From Acidobacteriota bacterium (GTDB lineage: Bacteria > Acidobacteriota > Thermoanaerobaculia > Multivoradales > J023), in the NCBI GenBank assembly GCA_029263355.1, contig JAJCXQ010000223.1, positions 1 through 36,435 of the forward strand: a DNA stretch of 36,435 nt, written 5' to 3'. This document shows positions 26,015-34,509 of this stretch, piece after piece; the first letter of the stretch is position 1; each line of letters opens with the position of its first letter. Made by a program: the position numbers and the translations under genes. The notes under the pieces are model-generated. The model did not search any database. It saw nothing but the letters and a program-made list of their open reading frames with translations, and had not been told where the DNA came from.

Positions 26015-29000
26015 ATGGCACGCAAGATCCTATGTACCACCGTTCTGACAGCCCTCATCGCGCTCGCCGCTTCTACGGCGAATGCCCAAATCTCTTTTGA
26101 CCCTTTCGCTCAATACGCCGCAGGAGATCGGCCGGGAGCTATCACTACAGGCGACTTTAACGGCGACAACATCCTCGACCTGGCAACGGCCAACTTCAAC
26201 GGTGACGACGTGTCCATCTTTCCCGGCGTGGGGGACGGTACGTTCGCTCCTACGGTGAACTTCGCTGTCGGGGAGAGTCCTGCTTCAGTGACTCGCTGTG
26301 AGCTCAACGGCGACGGAGCCTCCGACCTGGTCGTGGCCAACTACGGCTTCGGCTTCAACCGGATCTCCGTCCTGCTCAACGAGACTGAGGATGCCGGCGC
26401 TCCGCAATTCTCACATTCCTTCTACGATTCGGCATCGCGGCCCACTGACATAGCCTGCGCCGATCTGGACGGCGACGGTGACCAAGATCTGGCGGTTGCC
26501 AATCAAGACTCCGACGATGTGTTCTTGTTCGAGAACAACGGCGAAGGTCTGTTCGACATGAGAGGCTCGCTCGCCGCCGAACGTTGGCCGCGGGCCATTG
26601 CAGCAGCCGACCTCGACGGAGACGGTCTGTTGGATCTGGCGGTGGCGAACAACGAATCGAACACCGTCTCGATCTTGATCAACAACCCTGGAGGCCTGGC
26701 GGAATTCCAGCCCCAAATGAGCGTGCCTGTGGGCTCTCGGCCCGAAGGTCTCGCCACCCTCGACCTCGACGGAGACGGGAACCAGGATTTAGTCACCCCC
26801 AACCGTGGCACGAGCGACGTGACGGTACTGCGCAACGACGGCTCCGGCACCAACTACGACCGCTCCGACTACGACGGCGACGGAGGGCTGCTCGCGGTGG
26901 CGGTGGGCGACGTGAGCCAGGACGGCAGGCCGGACATCGTGACCGCGAACAACTCGCGATCTCAGGCCACGATCCTGCCCAACAGTCTTCTTCTGCCGGG
27001 TACGTTGCTTCCTTTCGTCAGCTTTCCTGTCGCATCGGATCCGCGCGGGATCACACTCGGCGACTTCAACGGCGACGGTAGGCTGGACGTAGCCGCGGCC
27101 AACACCAATTCACGACTGGTCTCCATCCTGTTGAACACTACCTGGCGCCCCCCTGGGGACATTTCCTGCGCCGCGTTGGTGACCGAGACGACCACTCTGA
27201 CAGCGGGAGTTGACGACACATTCCTCCCTCCGACCGAGCCGGCGATGCCCGGCGCTGACCTACTGCCGCTTTGTAGCAATTCGAAGGACTTCGACGCCTC
27301 TTCGATCAACGATTGCTTTGGCCACACCTTCTCCGGCCTTCCGGCCAACATCGTCAGCGCGACCCTGACTGTGCGGATGCGGGCGAACAGCACAGCCTCG
27401 ACCAACGACTCGATACAGCTCGGGCTGCAGGGCGGATCCTTCCTATGGGGGCGGCGGATCGGTACCGGCGGCCAGTTCTCGGGTGACGTGCCCGGAGTTT
27501 CGCCCGACCCTTGGAGCTCGGGTACAACGCAGACGTTCCACTTCAATCTCGGCGCCCTCCCCGACCGGCAGGGCACCTTGACCGGCATCCTCGAAGTCCT
27601 GAACTCGAGCCACACCCTAGACGTGCGGGTGACCGACGATACGGGGGTCGATTTCTTGAGTCTGCAGGTAAAACATTGTGAAGAGTTGAGATTCGGCGGA
27701 CTGGACCACCGACCTATCGCCGGCACACACCTGATCTTCGATCCCATTCTGGAGAAGCTAAGGGTCTCAGGAGTGGATCCTGTCGCTGGCGGAGGAGTTG
27801 AGGTGGATCTCGGCGAGGCAAAGGGTTGGGGGTTCACCTTTGAAGGACTCGACATCTTCACCGACCCTTTGGGCGCCTTCAAGCAGTGGACCATGGTCGG
27901 TGTCGTCGATGGAGTACCGGGCCAGGAAACCTGGACTGAGAGGTATGAAGTGGTCGGTTCCGAAGCGCAACCGGCATTGCAGGTCTCCTTCGATACCAGT
28001 CCCCTGGGAGCTACAAAGAACGCCCTGGAGATCTACCAAGGCGAACGCTTGCTGTACAGAGGAGTCTTCCCTAATGGCCCGCTGTACCGATACGAAACGA
28101 CAGACTTCACACTGGATCCTCAGGTCTTCGAGACTCAGTGGTCAACGCTCTGTGTCGTTATGCCGCATGACATACCACCGTGGGATGTAACGGCGCAAGA
28201 TGGCACGGTGATCGCCGGCTTTGACCGTATTGTCACCTATCCTGTCGATCCTATTGGGTCGGTCGACTCTTGTTCGACGATTCTCAGTACCGTAGGTGGC
28301 ATCAGTGAAACGACGCTACGGAGAGAGAGACTCATCGCCTTCGAAGGTAGGTTTCCACAGGAAGCCCTTGGGAGAGCAGTCTTTGAAGCCAAGGAAGACC
28401 AACTCACCCTATCGAACCTTGGCACCAGTGGCGATGACGGCTTGACAGTTCACCTGGATCGGGCGAAGACCTTCCACATGGAGTGGCTCGACCTGGATCC
28501 GGCGTCCTCCCTGCCCACTGGGGCCGGTATGGAATTCCGTTCGACCGGCACTCTCACCGGCGGCGGGTCCGAGAAGGATCTGGGCACCCTGTCCTTGGCC
28601 AAGGCCCAGGACAACCTGGAGGTCACCGCCGACTTCACCGCGATCGAGTCCCCCACCCAACTCCTGGAAATCTACCGCGACGGTCAGTTGATCGAGACGA
28701 TGCCTGGCAACTCACAACCCGTGAACATCTCGGCGCTGGCAAATGCCTTCCCCTGGCCAATCGGTGCGGACAAGATCGGAGGCACCGGAACGACCACTTG
28801 CTACGTCCTGAAATGGCCCCAGGACGTGTTGTTCGGAACCTTTGCAAGGCAATTGATCGTGGGAGATGAACTTCGCATCTTGGCGGAGAATCAGAATGAG
28901 CGCCTTGCCCATCTGGACAGCTTCACCGTCCAGACCATGGCCATCCCCGAGATGACCATCCTCGACGAGGGGCCCAGCAGCCTCGACCTACCCTGCGAGG

Positions 29001-29782
29001 ATGCAACCCAACTCTGCCTGATCGAGGACCGCTTCCGGGTGGAGGTACAGTGGCGGGACTTCCAGGGCCACACCGGCAGCGGGCGGGCGGTTCCTCTCGC
29101 GCAGGAGAGCGGCTATTTCTGGTTCTTCGGGCCGGGTAACGCGGAGATCGCCATCAAGGTGCTGGACGGCCGGCCAATCAACGGCCACTGGTGGGTGTTC
29201 TACGGCGCTCTGTCCAACGTCGAGTACACCATCACCGTGACAGACACGCAGACCGCTGCCGCCGCCACCTACTTCAATCCGTCGGGCAGCTTCTTCTCCG
29301 TTGCCGATACCCGCGCTCTGGGGGACGGCCAGCCTGCAGCGCTTCGCTCGGTCTTGGTCGGGAGCGACGGTCTACCTGGATTGACGGTAACGGCTGACAC
29401 TGCAAGCACAGCGGATTCCGTATCCACGATCGCTGGGAAGCAGTCCTGCGCCTCGACCAGCGAGGCCCTTTGCTTGAACGGAGACCGCTTCCTGGTGGAG
29501 GTCGAGTGGGAGGACTTCCAGGGCAATACTGGGACGGAGACCGCGGTGCCGCTGACCAGCGACAGCGGATATTTCTGGTTCTTCAACCCGGGCAATGTCG
29601 AATTGATGGTCAAGATGCTGGACGGCCGTTCGCTCAACGGCCACTGGTGGTTCTTCTACGCGTCCCTCTCCAACGTGGCCTACACCATCACGGTCACGGA
29701 CACGCAGACCAACACGGTACGAACCTACGTCAACCCTCTCGGGGAGCTGCAAAGCCGCGGCGATACCCGAGCGTTTCCCTGA
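26015..29782 (+). CDS. Large secreted FG-GAP/VCBS-repeat protein with duplicated C-terminal domain
   Basis: A 1255-residue exported protein. ATG 26015 is chosen because it begins a signal peptide (MARKILCTTVLTALIAL, cleavage near ANAQ) after AAGGA; the frame is open from 25907 without such features. Seven FG-GAP units with D-x-(N/D)-G-D-x-x-x-D-L calcium loops, such as GDFNGDNILDL and ADLDGDGDQDL, fill residues ~30-380 and should form a beta-propeller. A middle region of beta-rich sequence follows. The last ~260 residues hold two copies of a ~100-residue domain (DRFRVEVQWRDFQG and DRFLVEVEWEDFQG, both with YFWFF and NGHWW). It is likely a surface or extracellular binding protein; ligand unknown. 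A strong hairpin ends the unit. Confidence 0.88.
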   Translation: MARKILCTTVLTALIALAASTANAQISFDPFAQYAAGDRPGAITTGDFNGDNILDLATANFNGDDVSIFPGVGDGTFAPTVNFAVGESPASVTRCELNGDGASDLVVANYGFGFNRISVLLNETEDAGAPQFSHSFYDSASRPTDIACADLDGDGDQDLAVANQDSDDVFLFENNGEGLFDMRGSLAAERWPRAIAAADLDGDGLLDLAVANNESNTVSILINNPGGLAEFQPQMSVPVGSRPEGLATLDLDGDGNQDLVTPNRGTSDVTVLRNDGSGTNYDRSDYDGDGGLLAVAVGDVSQDGRPDIVTANNSRSQATILPNSLLLPGTLLPFVSFPVASDPRGITLGDFNGDGRLDVAAANTNSRLVSILLNTTWRPPGDISCAALVTETTTLTAGVDDTFLPPTEPAMPGADLLPLCSNSKDFDASSINDCFGHTFSGLPANIVSATLTVRMRANSTASTNDSIQLGLQGGSFLWGRRIGTGGQFSGDVPGVSPDPWSSGTTQTFHFNLGALPDRQGTLTGILEVLNSSHTLDVRVTDDTGVDFLSLQVKHCEELRFGGLDHRPIAGTHLIFDPILEKLRVSGVDPVAGGGVEVDLGEAKGWGFTFEGLDIFTDPLGAFKQWTMVGVVDGVPGQETWTERYEVVGSEAQPALQVSFDTSPLGATKNALEIYQGERLLYRGVFPNGPLYRYETTDFTLDPQVFETQWSTLCVVMPHDIPPWDVTAQDGTVIAGFDRIVTYPVDPIGSVDSCSTILSTVGGISETTLRRERLIAFEGRFPQEALGRAVFEAKEDQLTLSNLGTSGDDGLTVHLDRAKTFHMEWLDLDPASSLPTGAGMEFRSTGTLTGGGSEKDLGTLSLAKAQDNLEVTADFTAIESPTQLLEIYRDGQLIETMPGNSQPVNISALANAFPWPIGADKIGGTGTTTCYVLKWPQDVLFGTFARQLIVGDELRILAENQNERLAHLDSFTVQTMAIPEMTILDEGPSSLDLPCEDATQLCLIEDRFRVEVQWRDFQGHTGSGRAVPLAQESGYFWFFGPGNAEIAIKVLDGRPINGHWWVFYGALSNVEYTITVTDTQTAAAATYFNPSGSFFSVADTRALGDGQPAALRSVLVGSDGLPGLTVTADTASTADSVSTIAGKQSCASTSEALCLNGDRFLVEVEWEDFQGNTGTETAVPLTSDSGYFWFFNPGNVELMVKMLDGRSLNGHWWFFYASLSNVAYTITVTDTQTNTVRTYVNPLGELQSRGDTRAFP

Positions 29783-29803
29783 GGCCAGGGCTGAGAGCGA
29801 TGG

Positions 29804-29831
29804 GGGGCCGCGGGCAAGCAGCCGCGGCCCC
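29804..29831 (+). terminator. Strong GC hairpin after the FG-GAP gene
   Basis: GGGGCCGCGG (29804-29813) pairs perfectly with CCGCGGCCCC (29822-29831) around an 8-nt loop, 22 bp after the stop, followed by TTCGCTTTC. This is the clearest terminator in the window. Confidence 0.75.
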
Positions 29832-30017
29832 TTCGCTTTCGGTCTCTGAGAATTTCAATCTCTCTATAAATTTTGGTGAGTCTCGGGACACTTCCAGAGA
29901 ACCCAGCGGAAGATTCTGGTCCATATCACCGGGTAGGAGGATGCGGTGGGTATACGGCACCCGGACCGAGCTTCCTGGCGCGATCTAATCATGAGGTTTG
30001 TGGTTGTCGATGATCGT

Positions 30018-30072
30018 CAAGCGACGCAGACGCATCAGGGTGGCCAAGCGACGCAGACGCATCCAGGGTGGC
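30018..30072. repeat. 27-28 bp tandem duplication
   Basis: The unit beginning CAAGCGACGCAGACGCATC occurs at 30018-30044 and again at 30045-30072; the second copy has one extra C. No function is apparent. Confidence 0.85.
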
Positions 30073-30316
30073 TGAGCTCGGCTCGGTGTCTTGCACAAAG
30101 ACACTCTCGAATTCGTTCGAGTTCGAAGCGCTTAACAAAATGATTTGGGGGGAAAGCCATGCAGCGATACGTGGCGCGAGAGAGCTGCTTCCTGAAATAC
30201 TCATCGGCGAGGTCCGAGTTTCCTCAAGGTAGTGAGAGATCTCGTCCCAAGAGACAACAGTTACAGGAAAGCTTGCCGTGATTTTTCGGGCCGCTCTTTG
30301 GCTGTCGACATCGCGT

Positions 30317-30385
30317 TCGACTCGGCGGAGATCCGCATCCACCCAACCGGAAAGCGTTCGCGCGCTTCGGCACCAAGTCCCAGTC
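30317..30385 (+). pseudogene. Degenerate fragment of a coxL-type gene
   Basis: About 70 bp align with coxL 16431-16500, including a 26-nt exact run starting TTCGACTCGGCGGAGATCCG. Translated, it gives [13 protein letters not shown], then after a one-base deletion FARFGTKSQ, matching CoxL. The flanks do not continue the match. The few differences include silent changes, so it derives from a diverged relative or an old copy, not a recent duplication. It lies on the same strand as coxL and 1.4 kb before the XdhC-YHS maturation gene. Confidence 0.8.
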
Positions 30386-30408
30386 CGCGCGCCGCGCGGA
30401 CCTGAGAC

Positions 30409-30535
30409 TCAAGCGGACGAGGTCGTTTCGAGGACAAACGGATCCTTGCCAGCAGATCGGATCTCGCGAAAGATCGGGAGCGCCGACTCGTACGAACGAC
30501 GAGCACCCTGCAGATCGTCAACTCGCATCTGAAGA
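30409..30535 (-). pseudogene. C-terminal fragment of a TPR-repeat gene
   Basis: The minus strand reads DLQGARRSYESALPIFREI, a good TPR consensus (ALxxARxxYExAL), before stopping at TGA 30411-30409. No start codon or further repeats are found upstream, so it is a leftover of a larger gene. It directly abuts the coxL fragment on the opposite strand. Confidence 0.5.
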
Positions 30536-30559
30536 TCGCTTCGGCCCCCCGGCGATGGG

Positions 30560-30967
30560 TCAGGCCTCGCTCCAATCCTCGACCGTGATCTCCACGATCC
30601 GATCGAAGTGCTTCCGGTTGTTCGTCACGAGAACGAATCCGTTGACGGCGGCAATCCCTGCAATGAGGAGATCGATGTCGTCGATGGTCTGCCCTGTCTT
30701 GCGAAGCGCGGCGTAAATGTCTGCAGAGAGCTCGACGGACTGCTCTGTCAGTGGCCAGATCTCGCTGGCGTCGACGAGAGCCTTGAAGGCTGTCATCTGC
30801 TTCTTTGCATCCCGGTGTTTGAGGCCGCTCAGGGCCTCGTAGACCGTGATCATGCTGAGATTAACCTTGCCGTGCTCCTCGACATATGCCGCGAACCGGC
30901 CCCTCACCTCGGGATGTCCGCGTAAGAACATCGAAACGATGTTGGTATCAATCAAAGCCGGTTCCAC
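30560..30967 (-). CDS. vapC: PIN-domain toxin, VapC-like
   Basis: A 135-residue PIN-domain ribonuclease. The metal-binding acidic residues are in place: D7 in LIDTN, E44 in VYEALS, D99 in DDIDLLIAG, and TNN at 115-117. VapC toxins cut specific RNAs such as initiator tRNA or the rRNA sarcin-ricin loop when freed from the antitoxin; this one's target is unknown. Its start overlaps the end of the upstream antitoxin gene by 20 bp, the usual arrangement of a co-transcribed pair. The length is normal and no residue is lost, so it should be active. Confidence 0.9.
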   Translation of the reverse strand: MEPALIDTNIVSMFLRGHPEVRGRFAAYVEEHGKVNLSMITVYEALSGLKHRDAKKQMTAFKALVDASEIWPLTEQSVELSADIYAALRKTGQTIDDIDLLIAGIAAVNGFVLVTNNRKHFDRIVEITVEDWSEA

Positions 30968-31208
30968 GACTCCGCCTCCGGGTTCCCGCCCGGTGCCGCC
31001 GTGCTTCGATCTCCGAGACGAAGGATGCGTACTCTTCCTCGGGCATGTCGGCCCAACTGCCGGCCAGGCTCATAATCCTCTCGGCGTTTTCGGACGGCCG
31101 AGAACGGCGGCGGAAATGGTGGACCAGATCGAAGAGCTTTGCGATTTTCTCGTCAGGGATCATCGCGATCTCCTCTTGAACCTTCCTGCGGATCGTGGAT
31201 GGGCTCAT
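30948..31208 (-). CDS. Antitoxin partner of the VapC-like toxin
   Basis: An 86-residue protein starting at ATG 31208, with GGAGG 7 nt before it. It is helical and highly charged, with IPDEKIAKLFDLVHHFRR in the first half and an Arg-rich C-terminal tail. Such small, charged products placed just before and overlapping vapC act as antitoxins that bind the toxin and usually repress the operon. I do not recognise the DNA-binding fold, so the role comes from context. Its start codon overlaps the stop of a 24-codon ORF upstream. Confidence 0.75.
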   Translation of the reverse strand: MSPSTIRRKVQEEIAMIPDEKIAKLFDLVHHFRRRSRPSENAERIMSLAGSWADMPEEEYASFVSEIEARRHRAGTRRRSRGTGFD

Positions 31209-31279
31209 CTTGGGCCTCCGGCTCGTTGTCGTGGGACGTTCGCCGGTCTCTCAAAGTCATGATCTTTCATGGTTGCCAT
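31205..31279 (-). CDS. Possible 24-codon leader ORF of the toxin-antitoxin operon
   Basis: ATG 31279 has GGAGG 7 nt before it. The ORF begins MATMKDHDFERPAN and its TGA overlaps the antitoxin ATG (ATGA). The 5' flanks of the two starts are similar (GCCGGAGGTCGAAGC and GCCGGAGGCCCAAG), so one may be a duplicated ribosome-binding segment. Translation is unproven; no homolog is known to me. Confidence 0.35.
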   Translation of the reverse strand: MATMKDHDFERPANVPRQRAGGPR

Positions 31280-31515
31280 GCTTCGACCTCCGGCTCATCC
31301 TAGCACGGCCTAAGTAGACGGCCGAAGAGGGTGGTTGGAACTGAAGGCTCTTCTGTTATCGATCGCAACGCCCGCGATTCGCATCAAAAGCCGCTCGCGG
31401 CCGGTAAGCAGATACTTCAGACTTTCTTCGGACTCTGATTGTCTCTCTTGCGTTAGTATGCTTCTATCCTGGATCGCGAATCCGGGCATGCAGCGCGAGA
31501 CCATTCGGAGGAGCC

Positions 31516-31764
31516 ATGAAAAGCGAACACGAGTACCCGGAGGTCGTCATCAACGTCCTGGGTTATCGTGATGAGGACGAGTGGGTAGCGCTTGCACTAG
31601 AAATGGATCTCAGAGGCAGCGGAGCGACCTTTGAAACCGCTCTCGATGAACTCGATGAGGCGATCGAGGTGCAGATGCAGTTTGCGGCGAAGCAGGGTTG
31701 GTACGACTCGATCTGGAAACCAGCCGAACTGCCCGTCCAACTCTTGCGGGAATTTTTTGGCTAG
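31516..31764 (+). CDS. HicB-like small protein
   Basis: An 82-residue protein with GGAGGAG just before ATG 31516. VVINVLGYRDEDEWVALALEMDLRGSGATFETALDELDEAI matches the HicB/UPF0150 fold (a beta-alpha-beta unit also seen in type II antitoxins). No C-terminal DNA-binding helix is present and no HicA-like toxin (about 60 residues, double-stranded-RNA-binding type) is found within 300 bp on either side, so it looks like an orphan. It may neutralise a toxin elsewhere or have another role. Confidence 0.75.
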   Translation: MKSEHEYPEVVINVLGYRDEDEWVALALEMDLRGSGATFETALDELDEAIEVQMQFAAKQGWYDSIWKPAELPVQLLREFFG

Positions 31765-31821
31765 CACCTTGAGAAGAGATCCATGAGCGTGGCCGGCTTC
31801 GCCGTGAAGTAACATTCAACC

Positions 31822-32844
31822 ATGTACGACGAATTCTTCGCCAAAGCTCACCAACTGATCGAACAAGGTGTACCGTTCGCTACCGCGGTGGTGGTGCGCT
31901 CGGAGAAGCCGACGTCGGGTAAGCCGGGGGACAAGGCGATCGTGACACTGGACGGGGTGATGTTTGGCTGGATCGGCGGCAGCTGCGCACAGCCGACGGT
32001 CATCGCGGAGGCGCAGTCGGCGATCGCGGAGGATGCGGCGCGGCTGGTGCGAATCACGCCAGATCCTGGGCGTGAAGCGCCGCCGGAGGGTGTCAAGGAG
32101 GTGGAGATGACCTGTTTCAGCGGTGGCACCCTGGACGTTTACATCGAGCCCCAGCAGCCGCGACCGCGGCTGTTGGTGATTGGGCACCTCCCCACCGCTC
32201 AATCCCTCGCCCACCTCGGCAAGGCGATGAGTTATCAAGTGATCGCAGTCGACACCGAGACGGACGGCGTAGCGATGGCCCATGCCGACGAAGTGCTGAC
32301 CAACTTGGAAGCGATCGCCGACCACGTCAATCCGCTGACCTACGTCGTCGTCGCCACCCACGGCCACTACGACGAACTAGCGCTCGAACACGCGTTGCGG
32401 ACGCCAGCCCCCTACGTCGGCCTGGTAGCCAGCCGCAAACGCTCGGCGCCAATCATCGACTACCTGCGTCAACACGGCTTTGGCGACAGCGACTTGGCTC
32501 GCTTGGTGGTACCTGCCGGCCTCGACATCCAAGCTCGACGCGGCGACGAGATCGCGCTTTCGATCATGGCTGAAATCATCCAACACCGCCGCAACGCCGA
32601 ACGTCTCGAATGGCCGGTGGAAGCCAACGACGAAATTGTCGAGGAAGCGGCAGAGTCGAGCTGCTGTGGCGGCGGAGCCTCCGACGACACGTCCGTCGAT
32701 CCGATCTGCGGCATGACTGTCAAGACCACTAGCGCGGCACATATCCACGAACACGACGGCACCGTTTACTTCTTCTGCTGTGCTGGTTGCCAGACCAAGT
32801 TCGCAGCGAATCCCGAGGAATACTCGAACAGCGCTTCAAATTAA
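31822..32844 (+). CDS. XdhC/CoxF-family maturation protein fused to a YHS domain
   Basis: A 340-residue protein. Residues 1-~280 are XdhC/CoxF-type: GGSCAQPTVIAEA near the N-terminus, then a Rossmann-like half (LLVIGHLPTAQSLAHLG, YVGLVASRKR). Members bind molybdenum cofactor and help sulfurate and insert it into xanthine-oxidase-family enzymes, including CO dehydrogenase. A SSCCGGG linker leads to a C-terminal YHS domain (about 292-335): DPICGMTV and YFFCCAGCQTKF, a metal-binding unit. For a Mo-S-Cu enzyme a copper role is attractive but inferred. It lies 14.5 kb after coxL on the same strand; no other molybdenum hydroxylase is in the window. ATG 31822 has only a weak Shine-Dalgarno. Confidence 0.88.
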   Translation: MYDEFFAKAHQLIEQGVPFATAVVVRSEKPTSGKPGDKAIVTLDGVMFGWIGGSCAQPTVIAEAQSAIAEDAARLVRITPDPGREAPPEGVKEVEMTCFSGGTLDVYIEPQQPRPRLLVIGHLPTAQSLAHLGKAMSYQVIAVDTETDGVAMAHADEVLTNLEAIADHVNPLTYVVVATHGHYDELALEHALRTPAPYVGLVASRKRSAPIIDYLRQHGFGDSDLARLVVPAGLDIQARRGDEIALSIMAEIIQHRRNAERLEWPVEANDEIVEEAAESSCCGGGASDDTSVDPICGMTVKTTSAAHIHEHDGTVYFFCCAGCQTKFAANPEEYSNSASN

Positions 32845-32937
32845 TCTCGAAAGATGGACAATTCGACCGACTGAAGGCGAATTGGGGGTTCCCAGAGGTG
32901 TAGATACCCCGTTTGAACGTCGCTCGGGGTATCGCAA

Positions 32938-33092
32938 CGGCCGAGGGACCAAGATCGAGCCTCAGACCGGGTGCCCTGTCGGTCGAGGGACCAAGATCGA
33001 GCCTCCATCCGGGTATCCTGACGGTCAGGAGACCGCGATCGACGATCAAACCAGGTGTCCCGACGGTCAGGAGACCGCGATCGACGATCAAT
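32938..33092. repeat. 42-bp tandem repeat array
   Basis: Imperfect 42-bp units start at 32938, 32980, 33022 and 33064, the last cut at about 33092. Each begins CGG(C/T)C and contains GATCGA 17 nt in. Units 1-2 and 3-4 form two closer pairs. A degenerate unit may precede them at 32896-32937. It lies between the XdhC-YHS gene and the YdeI gene. A multiple-of-three unit keeps frames open on both strands, but no protein is supported. Function unknown. Confidence 0.85.
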
Positions 33093-33125
33093 GATGAAAT
33101 TGAACTGCTGTGTGAGTCACTACTG

Positions 33126-33701
33126 ATGACCGATTCCAGTACCCACCCCATGTACTTCCCCTCCCCGGAAGATTTCCGCAACTGGCTCCAGCAACATCAC
33201 GCCACCGCGACCGACCTGCTGGTCGGTTTCTACAAGAAAGGCTCTGGCCGCCCGAGCATGACTTGGCCCGAGTCGGTTGACGAAGCACTCTGTGTCGGCT
33301 GGATCGACGGTGTCCGACGTCGGATCGACGATGAGGGCTACAGCATCCGCTTTACGCCCCGCAAAGCCGCTAGCATTTGGAGCGCGGTCAACATCCGACG
33401 GGTCGGAGAGCTGACCGCCACAGGCCGCATGCAGCCTGCCGGCCTCGAAGCATTCGCCCAACGCTCAGCCAAGAAATCACGCACCTATGCTTACGAGCAA
33501 GGGGACAACGTCACCCTGGACCTCGAGGCCGAGCGCCGGTTTCGGGCCTCCCCGTCGGCTTGGAAGTTCTTTCAGGATCAGCCGCCTTGGTACCGGAAGA
33601 AAATGATCTGGCATGTGATCAGTGCGAAACGGCCCGGGACCCAGGACAAGCGACTGGCGAAACTGATCGAGCTGTCAGCGGCCGGCCAACGAGCAAGGTG
33701 A
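33126..33701 (+). CDS. YdeI/OmpD-associated family protein
   Basis: A 191-residue cytoplasmic protein of the YdeI/OmpD-associated family: [15 protein letters not shown], then [32 protein letters not shown] and [15 protein letters not shown] are strongly characteristic. A Lys/Trp-rich C-terminus ([18 protein letters not shown]) is also normal for the family. The biochemical role is unclear; some members have been linked to resistance to antimicrobial peptides. The frame is open upstream to 32913 through the repeat array, but ATG 33126 coincides with the family N-terminus. The stop codon is the beginning of a 9-bp minisatellite. Confidence 0.85.
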   Translation: MTDSSTHPMYFPSPEDFRNWLQQHHATATDLLVGFYKKGSGRPSMTWPESVDEALCVGWIDGVRRRIDDEGYSIRFTPRKAASIWSAVNIRRVGELTATGRMQPAGLEAFAQRSAKKSRTYAYEQGDNVTLDLEAERRFRASPSAWKFFQDQPPWYRKKMIWHVISAKRPGTQDKRLAKLIELSAAGQRAR

Positions 33702-33861
33702 GAACGGCGAGCACGGTGAGCACGGTGAGCACGGTGAGCACGGTGAGCACGGTGAGCACGGTGAGCACGGTGAGCACGGTGAGCACGGTGAGCACGGTGA
33801 GCACGGTGAGCACGGTGAGCACGGTGAGAACGGTGAGAACGGTGAGAACGGTGAGAACGGT
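33700..33861. repeat. 9-bp minisatellite, 18 copies
   Basis: One GAGAACGGC, thirteen exact GAGCACGGT, then four exact GAGAACGGT units run without interruption from 33700 to 33861. It begins within the YdeI stop codon and ends 22 bp before the second sigma gene. The three variant classes are in blocks, as expected from slippage. It opens frames on both strands (Ser-Thr-Val and Thr-Val-Leu repeats), which are not genes. Confidence 0.97.
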
Positions 33862-33882
33862 GAGCGTCGAACCGGATCCAAG

Positions 33883-34473
33883 ATGACCGACACCGGACAC
33901 ATCACTCGCTTGCTGCATGATCACGAGGCCGGCGTGCCGGATGCTCTAGATCAGCTCATGGGTATGGTCTATCCCAGACTTCGGCGGATGGCCCGTGCAC
34001 AGTTGCGGCGTGTTGGCTCGGTGACTCTTGATACCGTCGGCCTGGTCAACGAAGCCTATCTGCGGATGACCGATGACATGGAGGTCCAATGGCAAGATCG
34101 CGAGCACTTCTTCGCTGTGCTGGCTCGCGCTATGCGATTCATTGTGATCGATCAGTTGCGCTCAAACCAGGCACAGAAGCGTGGTGGAGGCGTCGAGAAA
34201 GTGACGCTGGATGCCGAGCTCGTAGGCGATCTCGAACCCCTTGATGCTGCCCTGACGGTTAGTCATGTGATCGATCAGTTGTCCTCCTTCAACCCGCGAC
34301 TCGGCAAGATCGTAGAGTGCCGCTTCTTCGTCGGGCTCGATGATCGCGAAATCGCCAACGCACTCGGCATCTCGGAGCGCACGGTACAACGTGACTGGCG
34401 CAAAGCCCGTGCCTGGCTGTTGCAGGCTCTGGCAGACCGGTCCATCGCGTCGAACCCGAGCGGGAATCAGTAG
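33883..34473 (+). CDS. ECF-type sigma factor beside a protein kinase
   Basis: A 196-residue sigma factor with region 2 (about 10-100: [42 protein letters not shown]) and region 4 (about 130-180, helix-turn-helix around [13 protein letters not shown]). It resembles the ECF group common in Acidobacteriota and Planctomycetota that sits next to serine/threonine kinases. In such systems, known from the Vibrio EcfP/PknT pair, the kinase activates the sigma factor by phosphorylation. No anti-sigma gene is adjacent; the kinase-TPR gene converges 36 bp downstream. The upstream leader contains the minisatellite, so its promoter or translation may vary with copy number. Confidence 0.9.
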   Translation: MTDTGHITRLLHDHEAGVPDALDQLMGMVYPRLRRMARAQLRRVGSVTLDTVGLVNEAYLRMTDDMEVQWQDREHFFAVLARAMRFIVIDQLRSNQAQKRGGGVEKVTLDAELVGDLEPLDAALTVSHVIDQLSSFNPRLGKIVECRFFVGLDDREIANALGISERTVQRDWRKARAWLLQALADRSIASNPSGNQ

Positions 34474-34509
34474 GGTTCAGCACTTCAACGGCTTGGCCAT
34501 CTCCACAAA

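Larger units (their letters stand above)
29783..30559. other. Gene graveyard between the FG-GAP gene and the toxin-antitoxin pair
   Basis: No intact gene is supported in 777 bp. It holds a terminator, a 27-bp tandem duplication (30018-30072), a degenerate coxL fragment (30317-30385) and a fragment of a TPR gene on the other strand (30409-30535). It looks like a site of repeated insertion and decay. Confidence 0.65.

Noticed and set aside
32938..33092. Possible CRISPR array
   Set aside because: Units are directly adjacent without unique spacers and no cas gene is present.
33377..33924. Ser-Thr-Val and Thr-Val-Leu repeat proteins on both strands
   Set aside because: They are translations of the 9-bp minisatellite in overlapping frames, with no start signals or family resemblance outside the repeat.
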